Source: Blepharisma stoltei (taxonomy: Eukaryota > Ciliophora > Heterotrichea > Heterotrichida > Blepharismidae). From it: a DNA stretch of 64,000 nt. Shown piece by piece: positions 24,488 through 36,400 of the stretch. The notes beneath the pieces are model-generated. The model did no database searches, had not been told where the DNA came from, and saw nothing but the letters and a program-made list of their open reading frames with translations. The stretch lies in assembly GCA_914767885.1 (NCBI GenBank), contig CAJZBQ010000030.1:186001-250000 (forward strand), read 5' to 3'. The first letter of the stretch is position 1, and each line of letters starts with the position of its first letter. A program made the translations under genes and the position numbers.

Positions 24488-25273
24488 TTACGAATTATTT
24501 AAATATGTTTTTAAATTGTGCAAAAATATAGCAGAGGCTGTAGCAATATTTAAGCTATCGATTGCTTCTGAATGGCCTTCTATCCAAAACTGTTCTTGGC
24601 ATTCTTTTAAGATACGGGGCCTTATTCCTTGCCCTTCTGAACCAAATATGATAATAACATTATCCGAGGGCTTTAAAAATGTGTGGAGGGCTGAAATTGG
24701 TGCTCCTTTGCCTGTTCCAATAACTTTTCATTCTTTTAATTTTGCTTGAGATAGAAATAAAGGGATATCATTCACACTACAAATATTCATCCAATCAACA
24801 GCCCCAGAGCTTACTTTTGCGACTGTAGCTGACAATGGAGCTGTATTTTTTGATGGAATCAAAACCCCTTCAATTTTCAAAAATTCAGCTACACGAAGAA
24901 CAGTGCCAAAATTTTGTGGATCTGTGACTTGATCTAGGCAAACTCAAAGTTGACTATGGTTTCCTGTCACATATAAAGAACTTGGATCTGTAATTTTATT
25001 TGGCTCTAATTCAGATGCTTTAAGGATCACTCCTTGATGTGGTTTATTATACGCAAACTTCTCAATTTTTTCTTTTGTGATAACTTGTGTAGTAATTTGC
25101 ATTTCTTTTGCTAAGTCCAGGATTTTTTTATTTTCAAAAATAGGCTCAGTCATAAAAAGCTTAAAAAACTTTCTTCGATTTGCACTTAAAGCAGCTAAAA
25201 TTGGATTAAACCCATAAAGATATTGATATGCCATTATTAAATACTTAAATGGCTTCTTTTTTATTGGATACAT
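24488..25273 (-). CDS. SpoU-family rRNA 2'-O-ribose methyltransferase (MRM1/RlmB-like)
   Basis: About 260 residues with TGA read as Trp. The N-terminal half matches the substrate-binding domain (YGFNPILAAL...; HQGV..KASEL). The C-terminal SPOUT domain carries the three family motifs: DQVTDPQNFGTVLR, IIIFGSEGQG and DSLNIATASAI, which form the knotted SAM site. By family knowledge it methylates a ribose in large-subunit rRNA. A basic N-terminus (MYPIKKKPFKY) would fit mitochondrial import, as for MRM1. If that start at 25273 is used, the 5' ends of this gene and the divergent STIMATE gene overlap by 25 bp; a second Met at 25234 would leave a 14-bp gap. Confidence 0.88.
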
Positions 25274-25983
25274 CTGAAGAATGCCACCTCTTTGGAGAAT
25301 TTGGCTGGCTCATCCAAGCAATTTTGGGGACAATTTCATTTTGTTCATTAATAAGTAAGCCTTAGGCAGTTAAGAGATACATTGAAAAAAACCGAAGATC
25401 ATGGAAAATTTGGTTTATGGACACTTCAAAGCAAGCTTCTAGTACTTGTCTTTTACACAGTCTTAACCTTACAGCTGCTTATTTTATTGGAAATGCTGAA
25501 GAAGAATCCAACCAATGCACTTGATATTTCTTAAATTTTACTATAGACACATTAATTGGGATGGGGATTTGCTATTTATTGTTACACAGTCTTGAGCACA
25601 TTTTATCATATTGCTCATGTCTTTCGTTTAAATCTGGAGACTATGGTGCTCCTCCTCGCTGGGGGTGGTGGGCTTATCAACTGTGACTATGACTGATAAT
25701 TGCTATGACTATGAAGACGTTACTTGTTGCTTTAATGGTTATATTTCATAAATTATTAGGAAGTGCTGGAGAGTTTATATTAAGTCCAGTTGAAAAATAT
25801 CCAAATTTGGAACTGGTGATGGTCATGATAATAATTCCTGTTGTGCTGAACTCTTTAATGTTTTGGATAACAGATGGATTTTTGAAAAATAATAAAAAAA
25901 CTGAAAGTCTTGCCAAGGTTGTGGCATTTGAGCTGCTGGAAGATGGGATAAAATTTGGAGGAAAAGCTGAGGATAATAATTAA
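25249..25983 (+). CDS. STIMATE/TMEM110-family membrane protein
   Basis: ATG at 25249, one 15-nt intron (25355-25369), stop TAA 25981-25983, about 240 residues with TGA as Trp. The motifs are typical of STIMATE, an ER membrane regulator of store-operated calcium entry at ER-plasma membrane contacts: RSWKIWFMDTSKQA, a CTWYFLNFTIDTLIG helix, GDYG.PPR, PNLELVMVMIIIPVVLNSLMFW. Four to five hydrophobic helices are visible, and the C-terminus is short and charged. It is divergent from the rRNA methyltransferase with overlapping or nearly touching start codons. Role in this ciliate inferred from family only. Confidence 0.85.
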
Positions 25984-26334
25984 ATGCAAAATTTTCTAAT
26001 TATTAGTAAAAATTCCAGATTCATAATTAATTGAAAAAAATTCACACAAAAGATATAGAAAATTTGGGTGAATATTTTTAAAAATAATAAGTCAAGTTTA
26101 AATAATTTAAATATTATCTTATAGCCGTTTTTAAATCACCCAAAATTATTCTAATTTAAATTCTTCAAATAAAATAACCTCATATTTTATTTTATTCCTG
26201 ATTATAACTATTCTAAAGAAATTATATCAAACTAATATAAAAATAAATTTTCTATTTGAAATTCAAAATAACTGAAATAAAATACCAGGTATTAATTAAA
26301 ATAATAACAAAACATTTTGTTAGCTTTGTATATA
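25984..26334. other. Intergenic region between STIMATE-like gene and unknown gene
   Basis: About 350 bp of AT-rich sequence between two convergent 3' ends. No repeats or motifs recognised. Confidence 0.6.
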
Positions 26335-27917
26335 TTAGTTTTGGGCTGAATCTGACAACAGCGATAATAATGAACTTCTCTTTTTCTTTGTTTTTGACGG
26401 ATCGGTTACAATTTTGGGAATATCAACGTTCAAATAAACATTACAGATGCTGTCAATCTTTTGAAGCAGCCCTGGGTTGTACACAAGTGAACTTTGTCCA
26501 GTGCTAGCATTTGTAGCTAAATCTGGTAATAAATTATCTTACTTACTTATTATCTTGTGTTTAAGGTGTCTAGTGCTGCACCCTTATAAAAGGGATATAG
26601 CTAAACTAGTGACATCACCGAGCCATCTTGCATTCACGAAGGTCAGCCCATCGCCCAAACCTTCTATCAAAGCTTCGCCGCCAGTCTTCGCTGCACGTCT
26701 CCCCCGGCGCGTTGTCAATACCTTGCCTTACTCAGCGCGTGCTCCGCCTAGGGGTCCCGTAGAGATGTGCAGAAAGGTAAAAACTCTGAGCCTCTTGAGT
26801 GCACTGAGGAGCTGTTCCTCTGGCTATCCCCAGAGTTTAAACCGCTATTGTTGTGCAAAAGTTCTCGAGGTAACTAACCCCATAAATAAAAATTGCTTGA
26901 GGAGAGAAAATTGGCGAAGCCAATTTCACTCAAACCGAATGCCATTTTATTTATGGTAATAAATTATCAGACGACGACATTCGTTTATTTTCAAAAAAAA
27001 GTGAAAAGGAGTTTGATCTGAAAGATTCTGCTCTTTCATTTTCATCTTTTTTATCATCAGCTTCAGCTTTCAGTTCAGGAATTGAATATGGAGGACATGC
27101 ATGAAGGATGTCGTCAACATAAAAATTGAAATTAAAGAGCTCGCCGCTGTCTCTATTATCAAAAGATGTAAGTTTTTGGTACTTGGAATTCAACTCCAAG
27201 ATACCAATCTGTATAAATGGGGAATGATTTTGCTCTCAGATTTCATAACTTATTAAAAATTTGTCATGGGAAGTCTCAAGATAAAACAAAAAAGGCTCCA
27301 CAGAGTCGCATATTTCCTTTTTTACCGCAAACCCACTAAATAATAATAAATCATGTAATGAATCATCTATTTCAGTTCATACATAATCTTCTAACTCTTC
27401 CATCCGTGAGTGAACAAAAAAATTTTGTTTGCTCACGGAGGGGGGTTAATTTTTTTTTTGGAAATTTTAAAAAAATCCTAATTCGTAAAAATTGGAAAAC
27501 CAAACTTTTAATTTAATTTGTATTAAAACGCAAATTTTTAAAATTAAACAGAATTAGCTATAGATTTCATTATAATAATTATCACCTATATATCAATTTT
27601 TTTTTCATAAATAATTTTTCTATTAAAAAATTTTTGTTCGCTCATGGGAGGTGGGCTTTTGGGCAAAAAATAGGGGTTTTTTCTAAAGGTTTTGCTCACT
27701 CACGGAGGGGGGGGAGTAAGAAAATACTTCAATATACAGCTTCAATCTCATTGAATATTAATTCTTCACATACGCCCACCAAAAGTCTGTAAAGAGATTG
27801 ATTTCTAATTTCACAAGGTATATTTGGATTTCTCAGAATATTCCATATAATTAATTTCACGGTTTGAGAAACCCCATCATTCATGTAATCTGATTTGATT
27901 TGAAAATATAATTCCAT
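26335..27917 (-). CDS. Conserved unknown protein interrupted by a MITE and a SINE-like element
   Basis: Starts MELYFQIKSDYMNDG at 27917 and ends at TAA 26335-26337, about 280 residues after removal of two inserts (27392-27718 and one repeat unit of 26524-26968). TGA is Trp in three places (E-A-V-Y-W, Y-V-W-T-E, E-I-W-E-Q). The middle has a YVDDILHACPPYS segment and the tail is basic and Ser-rich (DPSKTKKKRSS). I do not recognise the family. The alternation of helix and short strands would allow a HORMA-like fold, but no diagnostic motif supports it. Both joins keep the frame exactly, which makes the gene model credible. Confidence 0.7.
26524..26968. mobile_element. SINE-like element (alpha), copy 1, with 15-bp target duplication
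   Basis: The direct repeat TGGTAATAAATTATC occurs at 26524-26538 and 26954-26968 around a GC-rich 415-bp body. Read on the minus strand the body begins TAAATAAAATGGCATTCGG and ends in a TAAGTAAG-type tail. It is clearly homologous to 38212-38631. Loss of the body plus one repeat restores the frame of the host gene. Plus-strand open frames across it are spurious. Confidence 0.9.
27392..27718. mobile_element. Class-1 MITE in unknown gene
   Basis: TAA-bounded class-1 element with palindromic left end, core TTAAACAGAATTAGC and doubled CTCACGGAGG right end. Excision gives S-I-F-L-E-D-Y-V-W without a stop. Confidence 0.9.
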
Positions 27918-28545
27918 TTTGATATTTTATTATCCTGATATTCAATTAACTACTTACTGTTTTATTAATTATTCTCTTAAATAGGCAAAATTAATAAATT
28001 ATTTTTTGAAAAAATTGAAGAAAAATTAGGCCAAATGTGGGATATAGATTTAAGGCCGAGAAAGAATTTTTATTTCTGCTAGTTAGTATTATTATGTTAA
28101 TTTATTTTTATATAAAATTATGTTTTAATTGAAGGGGAAATTATTCTGATTTAAGATGAAATACTTAAATAGTAATAGAAAACAATTTTAAATCAAATTT
28201 TGCATATAAAACTTCTTTTTTCTTCAATATGAGTTGATTCTTCACAAATCCATTTATGTGGATAATCCTTTTAAGGATCTAGCTATATTTAGTTATCATA
28301 ATCTAAGCAATTTTATCTTCTTAAGTCATTATAATTATAATGCACTCTGTCTATTCTTTAACAACTTCATTTCCCTGTTTGGTATTTTTGGTTTTTTTAT
28401 AAAAGAAATTATCCCTTTACTACCAATTCATTCCAAATGCTTGAAAACCCTAGCAATTGCCTAACTTTTAGAGTCAAAAAATGCCGATTTTCAATCGAAC
28501 GCATCTTTTTCTCCACGAAAATTATTTAAGAAAAATGCACAGATA
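27918..28545. other. Divergent intergenic region upstream of COX10
   Basis: AT-rich region holding the 5' flanks of the unknown minus-strand gene and of COX10. A 76-codon open frame at 28234-28464 is hydrophobic and Phe/Asn-rich with no family resemblance, so it is not called as a gene. Confidence 0.55.
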
Positions 28546-30446
28546 ATGAATACAAGGGCACTATTTTACTTAAAAGAAACTAAAGTATTCTCAACATAGG
28601 AGCTTACAAAGGCTGTGCTATCTCTGTACAATGCAGGAGTATGTACATTAATGTATTGCCATGGCTGCCCTTCGCCTACTTTACTAAACAGTCTGTCTGT
28701 GATGTCTGGAAGCTGTAAATTTTAAGCAGTTTTGATGGCCTGCTCAACTCAAGCATTAAACCAAGCATATGAAGCTCCTATTGACAAAATAATGACAAGA
28801 ACTATGAGAAGGCCAATTCCATCAGGGACAATACCAAGATCTGCAGCAGTTGCGATAGGACTGAGCTTAGGAGGAGCATCTCTAGCATTATTAGCACCTT
28901 TAGGATATATGACTCAATTGACAGCGTTAAGTATTTGGAGTGGATATTTGATGATTTACACCCCACTTAAAAGGGTGACGAGATTTAGTACTCATATTGG
29001 ATCAATTGCAGGAGCTGCACCTGTTTATTTAGGATGGGTAGCAGGAACTGGAACATTTTATGGGTTGGATCCGTTTTTAATGGGATTATTTATGGCTGCT
29101 TGACAATTTCCACACTTTTATGGTATATAGTTCATACCCCTATATAGATTTCTTTATAGAACAAAATGTAATGGACTGTTGAACGGCTATGACAGACTCT
29201 CTCGAAAAGAGGAGCCAGATCTCATAATGGAGAGTGTTAAAAAGTGGCACGTCAGAAAATGGTTGACGATTGGAAAATATTTGACAAGCAAATGCGCCAA
29301 TTTTTTTAAAATGACTTTAATATTAAAGTAATTTTAAGTTTTAAGATACCCTTTCAGACTTGTCAAGATAAATTATTATAAGCCATTAAGAACTTTATAA
29401 AAAGCAATCAGTGTTCAATATAAACTTTGGCTATTATAGAAATCCAGCTAGTCCCTTTGAGAGAGTCTATCTTGGTCCTTAAACCTCCATTGCATTTTGT
29501 TAAATAAAGAAATCTATATAGGGGTATGGGCTATATTGTGGACTTATAAACAGGATTTTCTGAAAGGAGGATATAAAATGATTACAAATGTAGACCCAAA
29601 TGGAATAAAAACTAGCAGAGGGAATAAAATTGCTGCTTTAAGCCAATTATTTGCGACTATAGGAATGGGATATACAGGAATGATACACCCACTTTTCGTT
29701 CCTGTCGCCATTTGGTACAACTGGACTCCTGTCAAAGCTGCACTTGAGCATTTTCAAGCTGTAATTTATATATAGTTCCCCAATGCTATGACAGGCCACA
29801 AGCTAACTATAGTAAGCTACCGATTAATAGGAACCCTTTTTCTTGTCCTTTTCATAATAAATTTGGCGGCGACTAAATATATCCTTAGCGACGACAAACC
29901 ATTGCTGTCACTTTATGCAGAACCTGAGATCCGGGCCTTAATTCTAACTCTTAGCTTGCCTTTGAGTGGTGGGGTGGGTAAACTTAAGTTGAATTGGTGG
30001 TGAATCAAGACCAAATATTAATTATCTGATGGCTTTGAGCTACAGTCTTCTCATCCGACACTGAAGGCGTGACTCATTTCTACTTGGGTGTCTCTACTCC
30101 TCATGGATAGAGACAGGAGATATAGAGCTAGCCGATACCTTCATAGCACTTGATGGCGAAATGATGGATAAGTCTCCATAGCCTGTCGATACTCTTGATA
30201 AAGCAGTGCAAGCCCTATCCCTAAATATGACCTCACTCAATTAGATGCTGAATTTTCTCCCTACAAGTAGGCGGCTGTGGTCGCAAGTATTTAGAAGCCC
30301 TAGCTTGGAAAACTTTAAAACATTTTAATTTAATTGTCCTTTTCGGCACAATAGCATGGAGAAAAGCAATGGAATGGGTAAAAGAAGTAAAAGAAAGGAC
30401 AGATCAAGAACACAGGAAATACGAGGACTATAAAGCTTCTAGTTAA
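28546..30446 (+). CDS. COX10: Protoheme IX farnesyltransferase (COX10)
   Basis: UbiA-family prenyltransferase that converts protoheme to heme O for cytochrome c oxidase in the mitochondrial inner membrane. ATG 28546; three 15-nt introns (28585-28599, 28715-28729, 29761-29775). The family signature NQAYEAPIDKIMTRTMRRPIP (first Asp-rich motif) and the second motif in W-x-YKQDFLKGGY are present, with GSIAGAAPVYLGW between them. The second motif is assembled only after excision of the MITE at 29126-29535. A SINE-like element (29843-30344) interrupts the last helix; its removal gives ..L-F-L-V-L-F-G-T-I-A-W followed by a charged tail and TAA at 30444-30446. The N-terminus could be a mitochondrial presequence. 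Confidence 0.9.
29126..29535. mobile_element. TA-bounded TIR MITE (class 4), copy 1, in COX10
   Basis: About 408 bp with long inverted ends TATAG(T/C)(T/C)CATACCCCTATA... extending over 35 bp (ATATAGATTTCTTTA...TGCATTTTGT). Target duplication is TA. Excision gives F-Y-G-I-L-W-T-Y-K as expected for COX10. Homologous to 41404-42236. Confidence 0.92.
29843..30344. mobile_element. SINE-like element (beta), copy 1, in COX10
   Basis: The direct repeat TTGTCCTTTTC (29843-29853 and 30334-30344) flanks a 480-bp body that shares several blocks in order with 34543-35020 (TTAATTCTAAC.CTTAGC.TGCC; GGTGGGTAAAC; GTCGATACT; GTGCAAGCCC; GGAA.ACTTTAA). The repeat contains no TA, so excision either uses another boundary or a nearby TA pair. 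Exact removal restores frame. Confidence 0.85.
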
Positions 30447-30492
30447 TTTATTTCTTGAAACTAAATTTAAATAGGCCGCTATAAATTATAAA

Positions 30493-33400
30493 ATGTACGG
30501 GAAGAACCAAGGTGACTACGGAGGAAGACCAGGCTATGAAGCCCCTTACAGAGGCCCAGGCCCTGACGATGATTCTGGATTCAGACGGCAACAAGCGATG
30601 GACAGTTCTACAAGAAATCCAGAAAGGCCGAAATTCGCAAGACAACAAGCTATGAATGAAGTTACTCGAAATCCGCCAGATTTTGATAATAGAGGCCCAT
30701 CTCAAGGGAGACCGGACTATGGAAGTCGAGACCCGAGAGGACCTGAAAAACCGTCTGAATTTGGCATGGCTAGAGACCCGTATGACAACAGAAATCCGCC
30801 AATAAGAGATAATAGAGCACCCGCTAACAGTACAAAAGGCTATGATTTAAGAGTGCAGGGACCTGATCCATATGATAATAAACAAGATTATTTGAAGCCT
30901 GGCTATGAGCCTCAGCCTGGAGGACGAGATGTTTATGATAAAAGACCTGATCCATATGCAAAGCCTAGAGATCCTTATGATGCACAATTTGATAAGCCAG
31001 GGCCGTATGACCAGAAGCCAAGGGATTTTGATAGAAGGCCTGGGGAAAATTATGACACAAGGCAGCCTCCTTATGAGGCAAAAAAACCAGGTTTTGAGAG
31101 ACAAGGAGCTATGAATAGGGACCCACAAGGGTATGACCCTTATGCAAAAGATGATCCGAGAGGCCCTAAAAGAGACGATTATGGGGCGAATAGACAAGGA
31201 CCAGTTGATGACCGAGGGTTCAAAAGAGATGAGCCAGGGTTTTCTAGACAAGCTGCTATAGAAGATCCAAGAAGAAATGAGCCAGGGTATGGCAGACAAG
31301 CACCTATAGATCCTAGAAGGGATGACCCATATGCAAGACAGCCTCCTATTGATGACCCTAGAAATCCTAGAAGAGATGATCCATATGGAAGACAAGCCCC
31401 TGTTGACGACCCAAGAAATCCAAGAAGGGATGATCCATATGCACGAAATCCTACACCAAAAAGAGATGACCCATATGCACGACCTCCTATTGATGACCCT
31501 AGAAATCCTAGAAGAGATGACCCTTATGCGAGACAAGCTCCTGTTGACGACCCCAGAAATCCTCGAAGGGACGACCCATATGCACGACAGCCTGACCTAA
31601 AAAGAGATGACCCATATGCACGACCTCCTACTGACGATCCTAGAAACCCTAGAAGAGATGACCCTTATGCAAGACAAGCTCCTATTGACGACCCCAGAAA
31701 TCCTCGTAGAGATGACCCATATGCACGACCTCCTATTGACGACCCCAGAAATCCTCGTAAAGATGACCCATATGCACGGCCTCCTATTGACGACCGCAAA
31801 AATCCTGATCCTCGCTACGATCCCAAATATCCTCCAAAAGAAGACCCAAGATACCCTCCACCAGACAACCGCAGAGACAACACGCCTTCATCCTATACCA
31901 ACCGGCCTCAAGATCCCAGACAACCCCAAGGCTACGATACTCCTAAAGGCCAATATAATGTTCCCAAAGTCGACCCCATCTGAAAAGACAACTGTTATAG
32001 AAACATCGCCTCAATTATAGAAGAACGAAAAATCAGAATCGATGACGTTTTTTCTCGATATGACCCTCAGAGGACTAATAAAATCCGAATGGCAGATTTC
32101 CAGAGAGGATTAAGCACTATAGCTCCTCGACTTACAGCTGATGAAGCTTTAATGCTTGGTGATGAATATGATGTTAGACATGAAGGATTAGTTAATTATC
32201 AGTCATTCATTAATGCAGTAGATGCTGCTATTGATAAAAGAAAATCGTATAATCAGACAATTGAGAGATTAGGAAAACATTGTATGGACAAATCGCTGAA
32301 TTTTGAAGAAAAACTGAAAGAAGTGGACCCAAGAAATATGAAAAAACTGACAAAAGAGGATTTTCTGGCGTTTTTGAATAGGATTGGGTTTACAATGCCG
32401 CCTATTGAATCGAATACCTTGATTTCTGAGCTACCGAAGGACAAAGATTTGCTAGATTTGAATGATTTGGTTAGGAGACTTCCAAAGCCAAAAACTACTA
32501 TAAATCTTGAGGCGGTTTTCCAAAAAATAAAGTCATATATACAGTCTCGCAGGATAACTGTTTCTCAAGCTGTCAATGAGTTTGACAAAAACCATGATGG
32601 CAGTTTAAGCCCTTATGAGCTTTCACAAGCGCTAACTCAAATGGGGATCACCGGTTTATCAGCTGACGACATAACACTTGTTGTGCAGGAGCTTGATAAA
32701 AATAAAGATGGAAAAATTTCATTATCTGAGTTCTCAGAAAGAATTGGAATGCCAATTGACCAAATTCAAACGTCAGTCACTCAAGATTTCTTTAATCCTC
32801 ACTTTTCAATAATATTTTTTTTATTATCCAAAAATATTATTTTTAATAAAAACATTTTAAAAAAGTTAGAAAAATTTCAACTTTTCTCAAAAATCGTGGC
32901 CAAACTTTAATTGAGTTTTTCAAAGAATATGATACTGATAAAAGCAATTCTATTGACAGACATGAATTTGATAGAATGATTGCATTAATGAGAATCGAGC
33001 TCGACCCTATTGACATAGACCGTCTATTCATTGAAATTGATGTCAACAGGACTGGGAATATCACTTTTATGCAGTTTATGAATAAATTTGAAAACATGAT
33101 CGGAGTTATTGAGAAAAAAGATGAGGCGAATAAAGAAAAAATCAAGCAAGCATTAAAAGGGAAAAAGCCTGGAGAAGTGTTCAAGCTAGTATATGACCAA
33201 GCTGCAGGCGAACAAACCATTCCTTTGCGTGAGTTCAAGCAAGGTCTTGATTTTTTAGGCTGCTATATGACAAAGCAAGACTTAGATTATATCGTCCAAG
33301 AGTTCGACAAAGGAAAAGGCTATGTCTCCCTCCGCGATTTCGCTCCATATTTTGACCAACCAATTGCTAACCAGCCTCAAAAAATCGATGTCTCCGCCTA

Positions 33401-36400
33401 TCAATCTCCACCAACCCCTTCCAACAAGCACTGGGCTGAAAAATATTTTTCCCAGATCCGCGACTATGCTACAAGAAACCGCTGCACTATAAGAGAAGCT
33501 TTTACCCCATACTGTCCTGACAGAAATGGAAAAATGACAAATGAAGAGCTATCAAATGCTTTAAATATGCTAACTATGGACATAAGTGCCCAAGAAATCG
33601 ACAGACTTGGCAGAGAGCTGAGAAGGGATGGAAGAGTGAGCATTGCTGACATATCAGCCTTGGTAGAAGGCAAAGAAATCAATACCTCTGAACAAATAAT
33701 AGAAGACATGAAAGGCTTTTTTGAAAGGACAGGGAAAAAAATAGAAGAGGTGTTCAGGGTGGATTCTAATGAAAATATATACAGACCTGACCTTGTAGAA
33801 GGGCTAAAAATTATGAATATCCAAGTAAACCCTAACAGTTTGCTAGATTTGATTCATTTGTTAAATCCAGACGCAAAAGAGTTAAATATCTCAAATCCAA
33901 CACTGCAGAAAGTAACAAAAAGAGCTTTGATTAATAAATTAAGACTAAGAGAACCTACTGTCCCTACTTCACCGAAAATTTCTGCAAGAAATATTGAAGA
34001 AAGGCTGAAAAAAGAAATTTTTGAACATATGGCAGAATTTGTTAACAAAAATTCACTGAATTTGGAAAAAAATGTGTTTGCGAGGTATGATAAGTATGGA
34101 ACTAATAGGGTTTCTAGTGACCAGTTCACTGAAATTTGCCATTATTTGACAGAAAGAGCTATATCTCCAGAGCAGCTGAAATTAATAATTGATGAATTTG
34201 ACCCTTCAAAGACAGGACAAATCAGCTATCAAGCATTTATAGGGAAAATTGAAGATACAGTGATACAAATTTCATTTGTGGACAAACTGATACAAAGAAT
34301 AAAGAATGAGACAGCTGATAAGAGGATTAATTTGCAACAAGTATTTGCAGGGCTTGATCCAAGTACAACAGGGTATGTTACATTTGATGATTTTATGAGC
34401 GTTTTTACAAGAAACCAGATTACGATTCTTAAAGATGATTTGAGTCGGCTCTGTGCAAGCTTTGATCATGATGCCCAAGGAAGAATTTCGTATCATGATT
34501 TGTTAGGCCGCTTGACAAAGCTTAATGATTCTTATCAAATGAATAATTAATATGGTGATGCGACGAAAAATGTCCTGACGGAGGTCGCACCACTCCAGGC
34601 GCAAAAATGGCTTTACAGCCTAAACCAAGGTTCAGATTCTTTAATTCTAACCCTTAGCGTGCCTAGTGCAGCCGTATGGGGTGGGTAAACCTTGGGAGTC
34701 AGCTGTGGCCGTTTCCAGTCTGAAGTTTTCATTATCCGGATGGTTTTTGGCTACGGGTTCTTTCCCTACCGGTTCCGGAGGGCTATAGCGTTTTTACCTG
34801 ACGTCAGGATGGACGACAGGAGGCATCGGGCTAACCTTTGCCTCCACAGCAGCTTAATGACGTGAAGCACAGAGGAGTCTTTCTAACGTCGATACTTAGG
34901 GATGACGGTGCAAGCCCCAGATCCCTCGAGAAGATCACTGGAGACTCCAGCAAGCAGGTTCTTTTGGTCGAAGCGTGCGGAGGCATCAAATCTGGAAGAC
35001 TTTAAGCCCTTTAATCTTAATCTTATCAAATGACTGGAGGAATGGTAACTCAGTCAACATATGGAACGTCTGATCCTTATCAAAGGCAAGACCAATATGC
35101 AAAAACATATGGGAATGATAACTTGGCAAACCCAAGCCAGAATTTAGCAGCTCCTTATGATCCTCCAAAGCCTTACCAAGATTACGGAGACCGTAATGCT
35201 CCATTGACTAGACAGCAGCCACTTGATAAATTCCAAGCTGATCCTTATAGACCTCAGAATTTCTCAGCTGGAACTCCAAAAGATGACCCTAGATTTCCAT
35301 CGCAGACATATGACTCGAGATTTCCAGCTCAAACACCAACACAAAGAGGACCAGATTTAAGATTCCCTACACAGCCTTATGATAATCGATTCCCTGACTC
35401 TCGCCCACAAGATCCTCAATTCTCCCAACCTCCTTATCAATCTCAACCAGATCCCAGATATCCTTCCCAATCCTCTAATAGAATTCCTCCTCATTGGGCT
35501 GATCGTTATTTTGAAATAATCCGTAACTACATGAGCCAAAAACGTCTAACTCCCCCTCTTTGAGCGAAGAAAATCCATTGGAAAAGTTCCCTCCGTGAGC
35601 AAGCAATAAATTTTTATGAAAAAAATATTTTATATATAAGTGATAATTATTATAATGAAATCTCTAGCTAATTCTGTTTAATTTTAAACAGCTTGCATTT
35701 CAAAACATAAATTTTACAAATTTAAATTAATATTTGCTTTCCAATTTTTGCGATTGGGATTTTATTTAAATTTCGAAAAAAAATTAACCCCTATGTTAGC
35801 AAACAAAATTTTTTTATTCACTCACAGAAGGGGGATTAAGTATCAAAGACATGTTTACAGAATTCGACATAGACCGATCCAACTCAATTTCCCCATTTGA
35901 GTTTTCCCAAGTTCTCCAAAGAATGGGCGTGCAATTATCTCAGACTGAGCTACAGAATTTAATGAACGAGCTCGACTCTAATAAAGATGGAAGAATTTCA
36001 GCCCCTCGCTTTCACGTGATGCTAAGTACTAAAGCCATTCACACCCTTTCCTTCAACGTCACCATAATGGTGATGCCGTCAGTCTAATGGAGAGACTCAT
36101 TATAACTGAATTTGAAAGAATTCTTGGAACGAAGACAACTGATGCGTGGGCTGATTAGATTAGATTAAATTTGGGTGAGGTATAAACTGGCCATCATTTC
36201 AGGACCTCCGTCCGTCTAAAGTTAGCATCAAGTTTATTGGCACAAGTACTAGCTCCACCTAGTGCCATTGTTCAATCCAACCACCAAAAATTGGTACGTG
36301 GGTCGTCTATCAGAGTTCTTAACAGGCTAGACTTGTACCTTGTCAGCGTACACAAGTTCCTCTACGACTTGGTGGGACTATAGATGATTAACTGGTGCTC

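Noticed and set aside
26477-26959. 160-codon plus open frame
   Set aside because: It lies across the alpha SINE; the paralogous copy at 38212 does not keep the frame.
27160-27917. HORMA-domain or ATG101 identity for the unknown gene
   Set aside because: Only vague secondary-structure resemblance; no diagnostic residues.
30847-31536. Long minus-strand open frame (229 codons) and extra plus frames over the P/R/D repeat
   Set aside because: They mirror the tandem repeat of the EF-hand gene; composition is repetitive Arg/Ile/Ser with no family, and the plus frame is continuous with EF-hand domains.
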